Assembly (NCBI GenBank): GCA_934533005.1
Contig: CAKTBC010000111.1
Span: forward strand, 1-5,578
DNA: 5,578 nt
Reading direction: 5' to 3'
Source: an uncultured Oscillospiraceae bacterium
Lineage (GTDB): Bacteria > Bacillota > Clostridia > Oscillospirales > Oscillospiraceae
In this document: positions 1-5,578 of the stretch, in pieces
How the letters are laid out: every line of letters begins with the position of its first letter
Position numbering within the stretch: position 1 is the stretch's first letter
Translations under genes and position numbers: made by a program
The notes under the pieces: generated by a model
What the model saw: only the letters and a program-made list of their open reading frames with translations
Databases searched by the model: none
What the model was told of the DNA's origin: nothing

Positions 1-73
1 CCTTTTTTACGTACTCCTTCGGCTCAAACCGGATGAGCACGTTGCCCATATCAAAAAGGATGTTCTTTATCAT
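1..73 (-). CDS. HAD-superfamily hydrolase, N-terminal fragment (cut by window edge)
   Basis: Only the first 24 codons are inside the window; the gene continues beyond position 1. The visible protein begins MIKNILFDMGNVLIRFEP. This is motif I of the haloacid dehalogenase superfamily: a hydrophobic strand followed by the nucleophilic Asp (D8). The FDxGNVL form, with Gly at the +2 position where most HAD phosphatases have a second Asp, is typical of the YihX-like HAD-IA subgroup; E. coli YihX is a glucose-1-phosphatase. Members are usually cytoplasmic phosphatases for small phosphorylated metabolites. The ATG (73-71) overlaps the permease stop (72-70) as ATGA, and a GGAGG sits at 87-91 inside the permease gene, 13 nt upstream, which is rather far. 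This implies the same transcript and translational coupling to the transporter. The family call from motif I is good, but the substrate cannot be read from this fragment. A PhnX-type phosphonatase is less likely, since those usually read FDWAGT here. Confidence 0.8.
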   Translation of the reverse strand, partial: MIKNILFDMGNVLIRFEPKEYVKK

Positions 74-1977
74 TGCGGGCTGGCCGCCTCCGCTGGCTGT
101 TTCTTGTGGAATACGCCTTTTATCCGGTCGATGCGTTTCCGGCGGCGGTCACGCGCTTCGAGCCGTTCGCCAAGATCGCGCGCGCCCACGCCGTAGACAA
201 GATACAAAATGAGTCCCGACACGAGCATGATGAACACCGTCGACGCGCACCGGCGGCCGGAGGCGTTGACATTGTAGCCGTACAGTCCCTCCTCGCGGCA
301 CATGCTCTGGATGACCATGGCGTACGTTGTGCCGTAGGTACTGGCGAACGTGGCCGACATGTCGTACTCGGTAAACAGCGCGTTGAAGTTCAGCGCGAAC
401 ACCGCGAGCACGCTCGGCAATATGATCGGGAGCTTTACTTTGAGGAACGTCTGCACCGGCCCGGAGCCGAGATTTCGCGCGGCGTCCTCCAGCTCCTCGT
501 CAATGGCGTAGAACGCCGCCTTGATCATGCGCAGCGAGAACGGCAGCTTCACGACCGTATAGGCGATGACGATCAATATCCGCACCCGGTCGGCATAGTA
601 CAGGTTCTGGCCGAACACGTACCAGACGTCGCCGCTGTTAAAGAACGTGCGGTAGGAGTAGCAGATGAGGATCGTCGGCAGCAGCCACGGGAAGAGCAGC
701 GCATACTCGAGGATCGTGCCGGTCTTCTTGTGCTTGAAGATGTAGTTGCAGGCGATAACGACGATCACGCACGCGAGCGCCGCGGCGATGACGGACATGA
801 CAAAGCTCGTCTGGATGCCGCCGAGCGTCGCCTCGTTGGAGAACACGCCGGAGATGGAGCCGACGCGGGTCTTGTAGGAACCGCGGGACGTCAGATACTG
901 ATAGTCCTGCTTGCCGAAGTAGTTCACGAGCGTCCATTGCGTGAGATCGAGCTTGCGCATGCGGACGGCGCTGAACGTCTGGAACGAGAAGATTACGATC
1001 ATCACGACCGGCGTCATGTAGATGATGAAGAGAACGTAGGCATAGATGTGCGCGAGAACGTTCGCGACGGGGTTTGTGATCTTCTGCTTCTGGAGCTTCG
1101 CCTTCGTTTTGGAGACGGAGAGGTAATGCCCCTTGCGCTCGTAGGACGAGAGGATGGTGAGCAGCAAAATCGTGAAGCACGCGAGGATGATGGAGAGCAG
1201 CGCCGCGCGCGCCTGCGGGAACGCCTCGTCCGCCACGGACGAGCCGGCGAGACGGACGATCTCCGGGTTGATGGAGTCATAGCCGAGCAGCGTCGGCGCG
1301 CTCATCGCGCAGAGGCCGGTGATGAACGTCATGACCGTGAGCGAGAAGAGCGTCGGCAGAAGCGTCGGGAAAACGACCTTCCAAAGCACCTTAAACGGTC
1401 TCGCGCCCATGTTGCGGGCGGCCTCGACGGTATTATAGTCGATGCCGCGGATGGCGTTGCGCAGGAAGAGCGCGTGGTTGCTCGTGCAGGCGAACGTCAT
1501 CGTGAAGAGCACCGCGTTGAAGCCGGTGAACCAGTTGGTGTTGAAGTCCGGGACGATCTCCTTGAGCTGGGTGGTGAGGATGCCGTCACCGGCGTACAGG
1601 AACATGTAGCCTGTGACGAGCGCGACGCCGGAGTAGATGAGCGTCGTCATGTAGCCAAGGCGGAGGATCTTCGCGCCTTTGATGTCGAAGTACTCGGTCA
1701 GCAGCACGATGGAGATGCCGACAACGTTGACCGTGACGACAAGGCACAGCGCCAGCTTGAGCGAGTTCCACACATACTGGGGCATCGACCCGGCGAGGAA
1801 AAAGCGGATGACCGCGAGGGGATCAGCCTCCCCGGCGGCGTTCTTTACGGTGAAAATGCTGGTGAGCGTGTTGAGACACGGCAGCAGCATGAACCCGAAG
1901 AAGAGATACGCGAAGAAAACGCCGCCGATGATCTGCAGCATTTTGATCGGCTGGAAGGGCTTCGGCCGCAGCGTCAT
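70..1977 (-). CDS. ABC transporter permease, fused two-domain (FbpB/AfuB/ThiP type)
   Basis: Inner-membrane channel subunit of a binding-protein-dependent importer, 635 aa, complete. It is a tandem fusion of two BPD_transp_1 domains, so one chain supplies both halves of the pore. About 12 hydrophobic segments can be picked out, near residues 13-35, 70-93, 106-128, 150-172, 205-232, 257-277, 307-332, 387-410, 421-441, 464-482, 517-537 and 577-597. Each half carries the cytoplasmic EAA loop that docks on the ATPase: EAARNMG at 185-191 followed by LP at 207-208, and EDAARNLG at 497-504 followed by LP at 516-517. A basic linker (about 279-300) joins the halves and the C-terminus (about 599-628) is Arg/Lys-rich, both fitting the cytoplasmic side. 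The ATG at 1977 has an AGGAGG at 1985-1990, 7 nt upstream, and overlaps the ATPase stop as ATGA. Fused permeases of this kind serve ferric iron, hexose phosphate, thiamine or aminoethylphosphonate importers; the permease alone does not decide between them. Confidence 0.93.
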   Translation of the reverse strand: MTLRPKPFQPIKMLQIIGGVFFAYLFFGFMLLPCLNTLTSIFTVKNAAGEADPLAVIRFFLAGSMPQYVWNSLKLALCLVVTVNVVGISIVLLTEYFDIKGAKILRLGYMTTLIYSGVALVTGYMFLYAGDGILTTQLKEIVPDFNTNWFTGFNAVLFTMTFACTSNHALFLRNAIRGIDYNTVEAARNMGARPFKVLWKVVFPTLLPTLFSLTVMTFITGLCAMSAPTLLGYDSINPEIVRLAGSSVADEAFPQARAALLSIILACFTILLLTILSSYERKGHYLSVSKTKAKLQKQKITNPVANVLAHIYAYVLFIIYMTPVVMIVIFSFQTFSAVRMRKLDLTQWTLVNYFGKQDYQYLTSRGSYKTRVGSISGVFSNEATLGGIQTSFVMSVIAAALACVIVVIACNYIFKHKKTGTILEYALLFPWLLPTILICYSYRTFFNSGDVWYVFGQNLYYADRVRILIVIAYTVVKLPFSLRMIKAAFYAIDEELEDAARNLGSGPVQTFLKVKLPIILPSVLAVFALNFNALFTEYDMSATFASTYGTTYAMVIQSMCREEGLYGYNVNASGRRCASTVFIMLVSGLILYLVYGVGARDLGERLEARDRRRKRIDRIKGVFHKKQPAEAASPQ

Positions 1978-3014
1978 TTTTCGGCCTCCTCCCCGTTGGG
2001 AGCGTAGCTCATAAGATCGTCCGCATGCACGGTGACGGTCACGGTATCGCCGGTATCGTGCAGATGCACGCCGTCGTTGCGCTCGATGACCTTGAGCGTC
2101 TGGCTGCCGACGTTGATGTAATACTTTATGTACAGACCGTAATACTCTCTCGATTCTACGGTGCCGGAAAGCTCGACGGCGCCGGCGGCCGCATGCTGCG
2201 CGTCGTTCACATGGACGCGCTCGAGGCGGATATAGTGGTGGTGCGCCGGATCAAGCTGCGCGCCGCTGGCGTTGAGCTTTGCCACAACGTCGTCCGAGAG
2301 ACGGTTGATGTCGCCAATGAAGTTGCACACGAATTCCGTGGCGGAATGATTGTAAATTTCGTTCGGCGTGCCGATCTGCTCGATCACGCCCTTGTTGAAC
2401 ACCGCGATGCGGTCGGAGAGCGTGAGCGCCTCCTCCTGATCGTGGGTGACATAGATGCTCGTGATGCCGAAATCCTTCTGCATCTTTTTGAGCTCCAGAC
2501 GGAGCTGAACGCGCAGCTTCGCGTCCAGGTTGGAAAGCGGCTCGTCCAGGCAGATGATGGCGGGCTCGGTGACGAGCGCGCGGGCAATGGCGACGCGCTG
2601 CTGCTGGCCGCCGGAGAGCTGCGAAACGGCCTTCTTGAGCTGCTCGTCGGAAAGGTCGACCTTTTTGGCGATGGCGCGGACCTTTTCATCCACCTCGGCC
2701 TTCTTCATTTTCTTGACGCGCAGGCCGAACGCGATGTTGTCGTATACGGTCATCGTCGGGAAGAGCGCGTAGCTCTGGAACACGATGCCGATGTTTCGAT
2801 CCTCGATGGGAACGTGGGTGATGTCCCGGTCGCGGACGAACACCTGTCCCTCGGCCGGCTCGATGAAGCCGGTGATGGTGCGGAGCGTTGTTGTTTTGCC
2901 GCAGCCGGACGGGCCAAGGAACGTGAAGAATTCGCCCTCCTTCACATGGACGTTGATGTCGTGCAGCGCGGTGAAGTCGCCGAATTTGACGACGATGTTA
3001 TTGAGCCGGATCAC
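1974..3014 (-). CDS. ABC transporter ATP-binding protein (FbpC/PotA-like, with C-terminal TOBE-like region)
   Basis: Cytoplasmic ATPase that powers the importer, 346 aa, complete. The motifs are intact and in order: an aromatic A-loop position near F11, Walker A GPSGCGKTT at 34-42, Q-loop at Q80 (VFQSYALFP), signature LSGGQQQR at 133-140, Walker B IICLDE at 153-158, D-loop SNLD at 161-164 and H-loop His191 (VTHDQEEA). About 110 residues follow the nucleotide-binding domain, with beta-rich sequence around 262-335 as expected for a TOBE domain; the length is usual for the CUT1/FbpC/PotA group. Translation starts at GTG (3014-3012). No in-frame Met occurs until residue 103, and the N-terminus from residue 2 matches the family. 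The ribosome site is AGGAAGG at 3024-3030. The gene lies 131 bp after the binding-protein gene and overlaps the permease start by 4 bp. Automatic annotation might call it PotA or FbpC, but the fused permease beside it argues against a spermidine/putrescine system, which normally has separate PotB and PotC. Confidence 0.95.
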   Translation of the reverse strand: MIRLNNIVVKFGDFTALHDINVHVKEGEFFTFLGPSGCGKTTTLRTITGFIEPAEGQVFVRDRDITHVPIEDRNIGIVFQSYALFPTMTVYDNIAFGLRVKKMKKAEVDEKVRAIAKKVDLSDEQLKKAVSQLSGGQQQRVAIARALVTEPAIICLDEPLSNLDAKLRVQLRLELKKMQKDFGITSIYVTHDQEEALTLSDRIAVFNKGVIEQIGTPNEIYNHSATEFVCNFIGDINRLSDDVVAKLNASGAQLDPAHHHYIRLERVHVNDAQHAAAGAVELSGTVESREYYGLYIKYYINVGSQTLKVIERNDGVHLHDTGDTVTVTVHADDLMSYAPNGEEAEK

Positions 3015-3023
3015 AGTGGCATT

Positions 3024-3030
3024 CCTTCCT
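3024..3030 (-). promoter_or_regulatory. Ribosome binding site for the GTG-initiated ATPase gene
   Basis: On the minus strand the purine-rich AGGAAGG lies about 9 nt before the GTG at 3014. It supports this GTG as the true start, because there is no better in-frame ATG that would keep the A-loop and Walker A region. An ATG at 3022-3020 is out of frame and too close to the site. Confidence 0.65.
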
Positions 3031-3082
3031 CTCTTTTGCCGGGACTTGTGGGTGGGTGGCGGATGGTTTCGGAAAATATGAA

Positions 3083-3111
3083 GTATGGCGAGCCGCGGGG
3101 GCTCGCCATAC
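3083..3111 (-). terminator. Intercistronic hairpin between binding-protein and ATPase genes (partial terminator or mRNA stabiliser)
   Basis: A perfect 12-bp inverted repeat, arms 3083-3094 and 3100-3111 with a 5-nt loop; 8 of the 12 pairs are G-C. On the minus strand the 3' side runs into TTCATATTTT, which is U-rich but interrupted, so it is a weak rather than textbook intrinsic terminator. It starts 34 bp after the lipoprotein stop codon. Such hairpins are well known after the binding-protein gene of ABC operons, where partial termination or protection of the 3' end lets the binding protein be made in excess over the membrane parts. The structure is directly visible; its role is inferred. 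Confidence 0.6.
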
Positions 3112-3145
3112 AGCTTTCAAAGAAAATTGCGCGAGGCCCGAGAAA

Positions 3146-4354
3146 TTACTCGGCGGCCTTCTGCGTCAGGGTCGCCCAGTCGGCGTTGTCCCAATCGGGC
3201 TCGGCAGGCGCGTTGCTGGGGTCGGCCCAGTAGAAGCCGAGGTTGGTCATGATGTTCGTCCACTCGGAGCTGTGGGCAGCGACGTAAGCGGCGTAGGTCA
3301 TGTCGGTGCCTTCCACGGTCGTGAGGGCGAAGTTCTTGATGAGGTAGATCTCGGGGACGTCGGAGCCGTAGACCAGCTCAACAGCACCCTGGTTGCAGGG
3401 GAAGGAGTCGAACTCTTCGGCCCAGGCAGCCTGGGTCTCGGCGGAGCCGAACCACTCGGCGAACGCCTTGACGGCTTCGGTCTCTTCCTCAGTGCGGCCT
3501 TCCTTGTTCAGGATGCCGAGGTACTCGGCGATGTAGTAGGTGCCGTCGTCAATGTCGACGAGCTTCCAGCAATCGGTGATGGGGTGCTCGGAGCCTTCCG
3601 CCGCGGCGTCCAGCTTGCCGTAGAGGGAGGAGGAGTAGAACGAGGAAACAGCAACGTCGCCCTTGTTCAGAGGATCAAAGCCGTACTTCCAGTCGTCGCC
3701 GCCGAACTTGCCTTCAGCGCAGTACTTCCACAGGGTCTTCCAGCCATCGACCGAGATGCCGCCGGCGGGAGAGGCGGGATCGGTGAAGGGGTAGAGCATG
3801 GCGGAGTTGATGTTGGCGTTGGTCGTGCCGCCGACCTTGTTCTGGCGGTACCAGGTGTAGCCGCTGTCAACGACGTCGGCCCAGTGCGCAAAGTGCAGCT
3901 CTTCGCCGTTGGTGCCGAGCTCGTCGGTACGGTAGAGCATGAGGACGTTCTGGATGACGAGGCCGTAGGCCTGGCCGTCATACTTGTATTCGCCGACTTC
4001 TTCCGCCCAGGACGGAGTCCAGTCAACGAGGGACAGGTTCTCGTAGACGCCGTCCACGACCTGGCCCCAGCGGGTCTCGTTCAGACCGAAGAGGATGTCG
4101 CCGTCCTTCTTCTCGTTGGCAGCCTGGATGGCCGCCGTGTCGCCGGAGATGACGCTGTTATCGTCAATGCTGATGGTAAAGCCGGCTTCCTTGGCTTTTT
4201 CAACGAGCCAGGTCGTGCGCTCCGTGGAGTTGGAGTTGGAGTAAATGCGGATGGTGTAGCCGGTATAGTCCTTCGGAGTCTCGGCCTGGGTACCGCAGGC
4301 AGCCAGCGAGAGAACCATAACCAGAGCCAGAATGAGAGCAAGTGCTTTCTTCAT
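3146..4354 (-). CDS. ABC transporter substrate-binding lipoprotein (FbpA/AfuA/ThiB-like)
   Basis: Extracytoplasmic receptor that captures the substrate and delivers it to the permease, 402 aa, complete. The signal peptide has a Lys-Lys start, a hydrophobic core at about 4-16 and a lipobox LAAC ending at Cys20, so it should be lipid-anchored. The mature part begins with a first strand (YTIRIYSNSNS, about 33-43). It continues with DILFGLNETRW (86-96), which resembles the ADV-type strand of the iron/thiamine/phosphonate binding-protein cluster, then AYGLVIQNVLMLYRTDELG (about 129-147), the usual crossover and hinge region. A region near 230-247 (GDVAVSSFY) aligns by eye with the FbpA segment that carries two adjacent Tyr iron ligands, but no such pair is there. 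The C-terminus is Trp-rich. The ATG at 4354 has a strong AGGAGG at 4365-4370, 10 nt upstream. It is the first gene after the promoter and is separated from the ATPase by a hairpin. Substrate is undetermined: an organophosphate or sugar phosphate, thiamine, or iron. Confidence 0.88.
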   Translation of the reverse strand: MKKALALILALVMVLSLAACGTQAETPKDYTGYTIRIYSNSNSTERTTWLVEKAKEAGFTISIDDNSVISGDTAAIQAANEKKDGDILFGLNETRWGQVVDGVYENLSLVDWTPSWAEEVGEYKYDGQAYGLVIQNVLMLYRTDELGTNGEELHFAHWADVVDSGYTWYRQNKVGGTTNANINSAMLYPFTDPASPAGGISVDGWKTLWKYCAEGKFGGDDWKYGFDPLNKGDVAVSSFYSSSLYGKLDAAAEGSEHPITDCWKLVDIDDGTYYIAEYLGILNKEGRTEEETEAVKAFAEWFGSAETQAAWAEEFDSFPCNQGAVELVYGSDVPEIYLIKNFALTTVEGTDMTYAAYVAAHSSEWTNIMTNLGFYWADPSNAPAEPDWDNADWATLTQKAAE

Positions 4355-4405
4355 GGGTTATCTTCCTCCTAAAAATGATCCCCTGTACGGGAATTTATGC
4401 CTTAT

Positions 4406-4434
4406 ATTATAGCCGCTTCATCGGGAAAATGCAA
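4406..4434 (-). promoter_or_regulatory. Sigma-A-type promoter of the transporter operon
   Basis: On the minus strand, TTGCAT (4434-4429), a 17-bp spacer and a perfect TATAAT (4411-4406). The -35 matches the consensus at its first three bases (TTG); the -10 matches 6 of 6. Transcription would begin near 4399, giving a leader of about 45 nt to the lipoprotein ATG with AGGAGG at 4365-4370. The leader is too short for most riboswitches. It contains a small inverted repeat (TCCC/GGGA, 4379-4392). The promoter lies in the AT-rich gap between the mutase and transporter genes, so the transporter can be expressed apart from the mutase. Confidence 0.7.
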
Positions 4435-4449
4435 TAGAACAATGGTGCA

Positions 4450-4473
4450 TTTTTGTAGCGTTTTGTGTAGTTT
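4450..4473 (-). promoter_or_regulatory. Phased A-tracts upstream of the promoter (possible UP element or bent DNA)
   Basis: On the minus strand, runs of A occur at 4473-4471 (3), 4464-4461 (4) and 4454-4450 (5), spaced at about 10 bp, or one helical turn. With a start site near 4399 they sit at roughly -74 to -51. The one nearest the promoter falls where the RNA polymerase alpha subunit contacts a distal UP subsite. Phased A-tracts also bend DNA. The tracts are plain in the sequence; their role is inferred. Confidence 0.35.
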
Positions 4474-4507
4474 GTCTCCGAGGGAAAAACAAACATCCTT
4501 TACGCGG

Positions 4508-4541
4508 CTTTACAATGATCCGTTTGCCTTTACAATGTAAA
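4508..4541. repeat. 13-bp palindrome TTTACAATGTAAA plus direct-repeat copy of CTTTACAATG (candidate operator)
   Basis: A perfect 6-1-6 palindrome, TTTACA-A-TGTAAA, spans 4529-4541 and overlaps the mutase stop codon. Ten bases including one of its half-sites (CTTTACAATG) occur at 4528-4537 and again at 4508-4517, exactly 20 bp apart, about two helical turns on the same face. Repeated half-sites plus a full dyad are what a dimeric regulator site looks like. It lies about 110-140 bp upstream of the inferred transporter start, a position more usual for activation or looping than for direct blocking. I do not recognise the regulator. Confidence 0.35.
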
Positions 4542-5578
4542 TTCCAGCGCGGCAGAGGCGTCGATACCGGTCTGCTGCGCGAGGAACGGCGCGAGCTCGC
4601 GGGCGATCGTGCGCGCACCGTTCTCCCGGTCGGATTCAATGTTCAGCGGCAGGATCGGGTCGTGCAGCGAAAGGCGCAGCAAAAACCATCCGTCGCCGTG
4701 CGCCTTATCGAGATTCACGCGCACACCCTCGCAGTTGTCGGGCGCGAGCGTCCAGCCGGGCTGTTCCTTTACATACTCCGTGAGCGAATCGAGCACCGCT
4801 GTTCCCGCGGCGCGGAAATCCTCCGCGCGGATCTTCAGCCGGAACTCGCGGCTCTCCACCGGCTCGCGCAATCCCGCAAGCAGGCTTTCGAGCTCCCGCC
4901 CCGCCGCAATCTCCATGAGAAAGCGCGTGACGAGATAGGCGCCGTCATCGAGGAAATAGTTCTCCTTGAGTGCGGCATGGCCGGAGGTCTCAATGGCGAG
5001 CTGGCAGTCGTGCCCCGCGGCATTGAGGCGCAGCGCCTCATTGATCACGTTGCGGTAGCCGCGGCGGAAGCGGCGGTGCACGCCGCCGTGCGCGGCGATA
5101 AACTCCGCAAGCCCCGCGGAGGTGACGGAGTCGGTCACGATGGCCGTGCCGGGGTGCTCGCGCAGCAATATGGCGGAGATGAGCGCGATGAGGCGGTTGC
5201 GGTTGAGCTCCTCGCCGTCTGCGAGCACCGCCCCGGCGCGGTCCACGTCGGTATCAAAGATGATGCCAAAATCGGCATGGCTTTCGAGCACCGCCGCACG
5301 GATGCTGTCCATCGCCTCCGGCAGCTCGGGGTTCGGCACATGGTTGGGGAAATGCCCGTCGGGGTCAAGATACCGGCTGCCGGCTGTGTCCGCGCCGAGA
5401 GGGGCGAGCACGCGCTCGGCAAAAAAGCCGCCCGCGCCGTTTCCGGCATCCACAACAATGCGCTTGCCCGCGAGGGGCTTTTCGTTCCCGTTTGCCGCGG
5501 TGATGATCTTTTCGCGCAATATGGCGGCATAGGTCTCCATGAATTCGCCCTGCGCCACGCTCCCGCCGGGGGCGAGCG
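4530..5578 (-). CDS. Phosphohexomutase (phosphomannomutase/phosphoglucomutase family), 5' end outside window
   Basis: Cytoplasmic enzyme of the alpha-D-phosphohexomutase superfamily, which interconverts hexose 1- and 6-phosphates. About 349 residues are visible and the reading frame stays open to the window edge. The N-terminal domain with the phosphoserine (TASHNP-like) is outside the window. The first start-like codon inside is a GTG at 5558-5556, but the missing domain means it is not the true start. Numbering from that codon: domain 2 strand VVDAGNGAGG at 35-44, DGHFPNHVPNPE at 67-78, metal loop DTDVDR at 102-107, sugar-binding loop ETSGH at 190-194. The C-terminal phosphate-binding loop, usually RPSGTEP, reads RLSLHDP at 295-301, followed by an orderly LNIES. 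The metal and sugar loops are intact, so an active enzyme is likely, but mannose, glucose or glucosamine phosphate specificity cannot be told. No clear terminator follows, so read-through into the transporter is possible. Confidence 0.9.
   Translation of the reverse strand, partial: LAPGGSVAQGEFMETYAAILREKIITAANGNEKPLAGKRIVVDAGNGAGGFFAERVLAPLGADTAGSRYLDPDGHFPNHVPNPELPEAMDSIRAAVLESHADFGIIFDTDVDRAGAVLADGEELNRNRLIALISAILLREHPGTAIVTDSVTSAGLAEFIAAHGGVHRRFRRGYRNVINEALRLNAAGHDCQLAIETSGHAALKENYFLDDGAYLVTRFLMEIAAGRELESLLAGLREPVESREFRLKIRAEDFRAAGTAVLDSLTEYVKEQPGWTLAPDNCEGVRVNLDKAHGDGWFLLRLSLHDPILPLNIESDRENGARTIARELAPFLAQQTGIDASAALEFTL

Noticed and set aside
73..2007. Long plus-strand open frame (644 codons) opposite the permease
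   Set aside because: It is antisense to a well-supported membrane protein, and its translation is dominated by Arg, Asp, Glu, His and Val with no domain or membrane pattern. The lack of stops follows from GC-rich codon choice on the real strand.
3011..3022. Three-codon open frame ATG-CCA-CTG-TGA whose stop overlaps the ATPase GTG
   Set aside because: The AGGAAGG is almost next to this ATG, too close for good initiation, and a three-codon frame can easily arise by chance.
3041..3062. G-rich stretch with three GGG runs and GG runs, suggesting a G-quadruplex
   Set aside because: The fourth run has only two G, and the mRNA carries the C-rich complement, so there is no good reason to claim a function.
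2025..3233. Plus-strand open frame (402 codons) opposite the ATPase
   Set aside because: Mirror of the ABC ATPase gene with biased composition and no recognisable motif. It also runs through the intercistronic hairpin and into the lipoprotein 3' end.
3056..4372. Plus-strand open frame (438 codons) opposite the lipoprotein
   Set aside because: Gly/Val/Ala/Asp-rich shadow of the binding-protein gene, whose lipobox, ribosome site and promoter are all convincing.
4470..4494. GTTTGT/ACAAAC inverted repeat as a terminator for the mutase
   Set aside because: The stem has only six mostly A-T pairs around a 13-nt loop and is not followed by a U-run on the minus strand, so I do not call a terminator.
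4355..4529. Possible riboswitch (for example TPP) in the transporter leader
   Set aside because: No CTGAGA-type TPP core was seen, and the leader from the inferred start is only about 45 nt, too short for a known aptamer plus expression platform.
5122..5532. Overlapping frames on both strands within the mutase region
   Set aside because: Ser/Arg/Pro/Ala-rich translations without motifs. The mutase frame carries DTDVDR and other family signatures.

Overview
The window looks like chromosomal DNA from a GC-rich Firmicute, probably a gut-type clostridium of the Oscillospiraceae/Ruminococcaceae kind. This rests on the style of the lipoprotein signal peptide (MKK start, hydrophobic run, LAAC lipobox), strong AGGAGG ribosome sites, a sigma-A-type promoter with a perfect TATAAT, and GC-rich coding DNA broken by one AT-rich intergenic region. 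Every gene I can support lies on the minus strand, so the biological order runs from high to low coordinates.

Layout in transcription order: (1) 5578-4530, the C-terminal two thirds or so of a phosphohexomutase (phosphomannomutase/phosphoglucomutase superfamily), whose 5' end is outside the window. (2) 4529-4355, an AT-rich control region. It holds a 13-bp palindrome that overlaps the mutase stop codon and has a direct-repeat copy beside it, A-tracts spaced at about 10 bp, a promoter (TTGCAT-17-TATAAT) and a short leader with a strong ribosome site. (3) 4354-3146, a substrate-binding lipoprotein. (4) 3145-3015, a 131-bp gap with a perfect 12-bp-stem hairpin. (5) 3014-1974, an ABC ATPase starting at GTG. 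(6) 1977-70, a fused two-domain ABC permease that overlaps the ATPase gene by 4 bp (ATGA). (7) 73-1, the first 24 codons of a HAD-family hydrolase that overlaps the permease gene by 4 bp (ATGA).

Genes 3 to 6 form a complete binding-protein-dependent importer: one lipoprotein, one fused permease carrying both membrane domains, and one ATPase that probably acts as a dimer. The architecture is that of the FbpABC/AfuABC/ThiBPQ/phosphonate group (ferric iron, hexose phosphate, thiamine or 2-aminoethylphosphonate). The sequence does not settle the substrate. The tyrosine pair typical of ferric-binding FbpA is not apparent, no TPP riboswitch motif is seen in the leader, and the locus is flanked by a phosphohexomutase and a coupled HAD phosphatase-like gene. 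A phosphorylated sugar or other organophosphate is therefore a reasonable but unproven guess.

I see no mobile elements, CRISPR arrays, tRNA or rRNA genes, and no clearly new system. The most useful leads are the ATGA-coupled HAD gene, the altered phosphate-binding loop of the mutase, the intercistronic hairpin, and the palindrome/A-tract architecture upstream of the transporter promoter.
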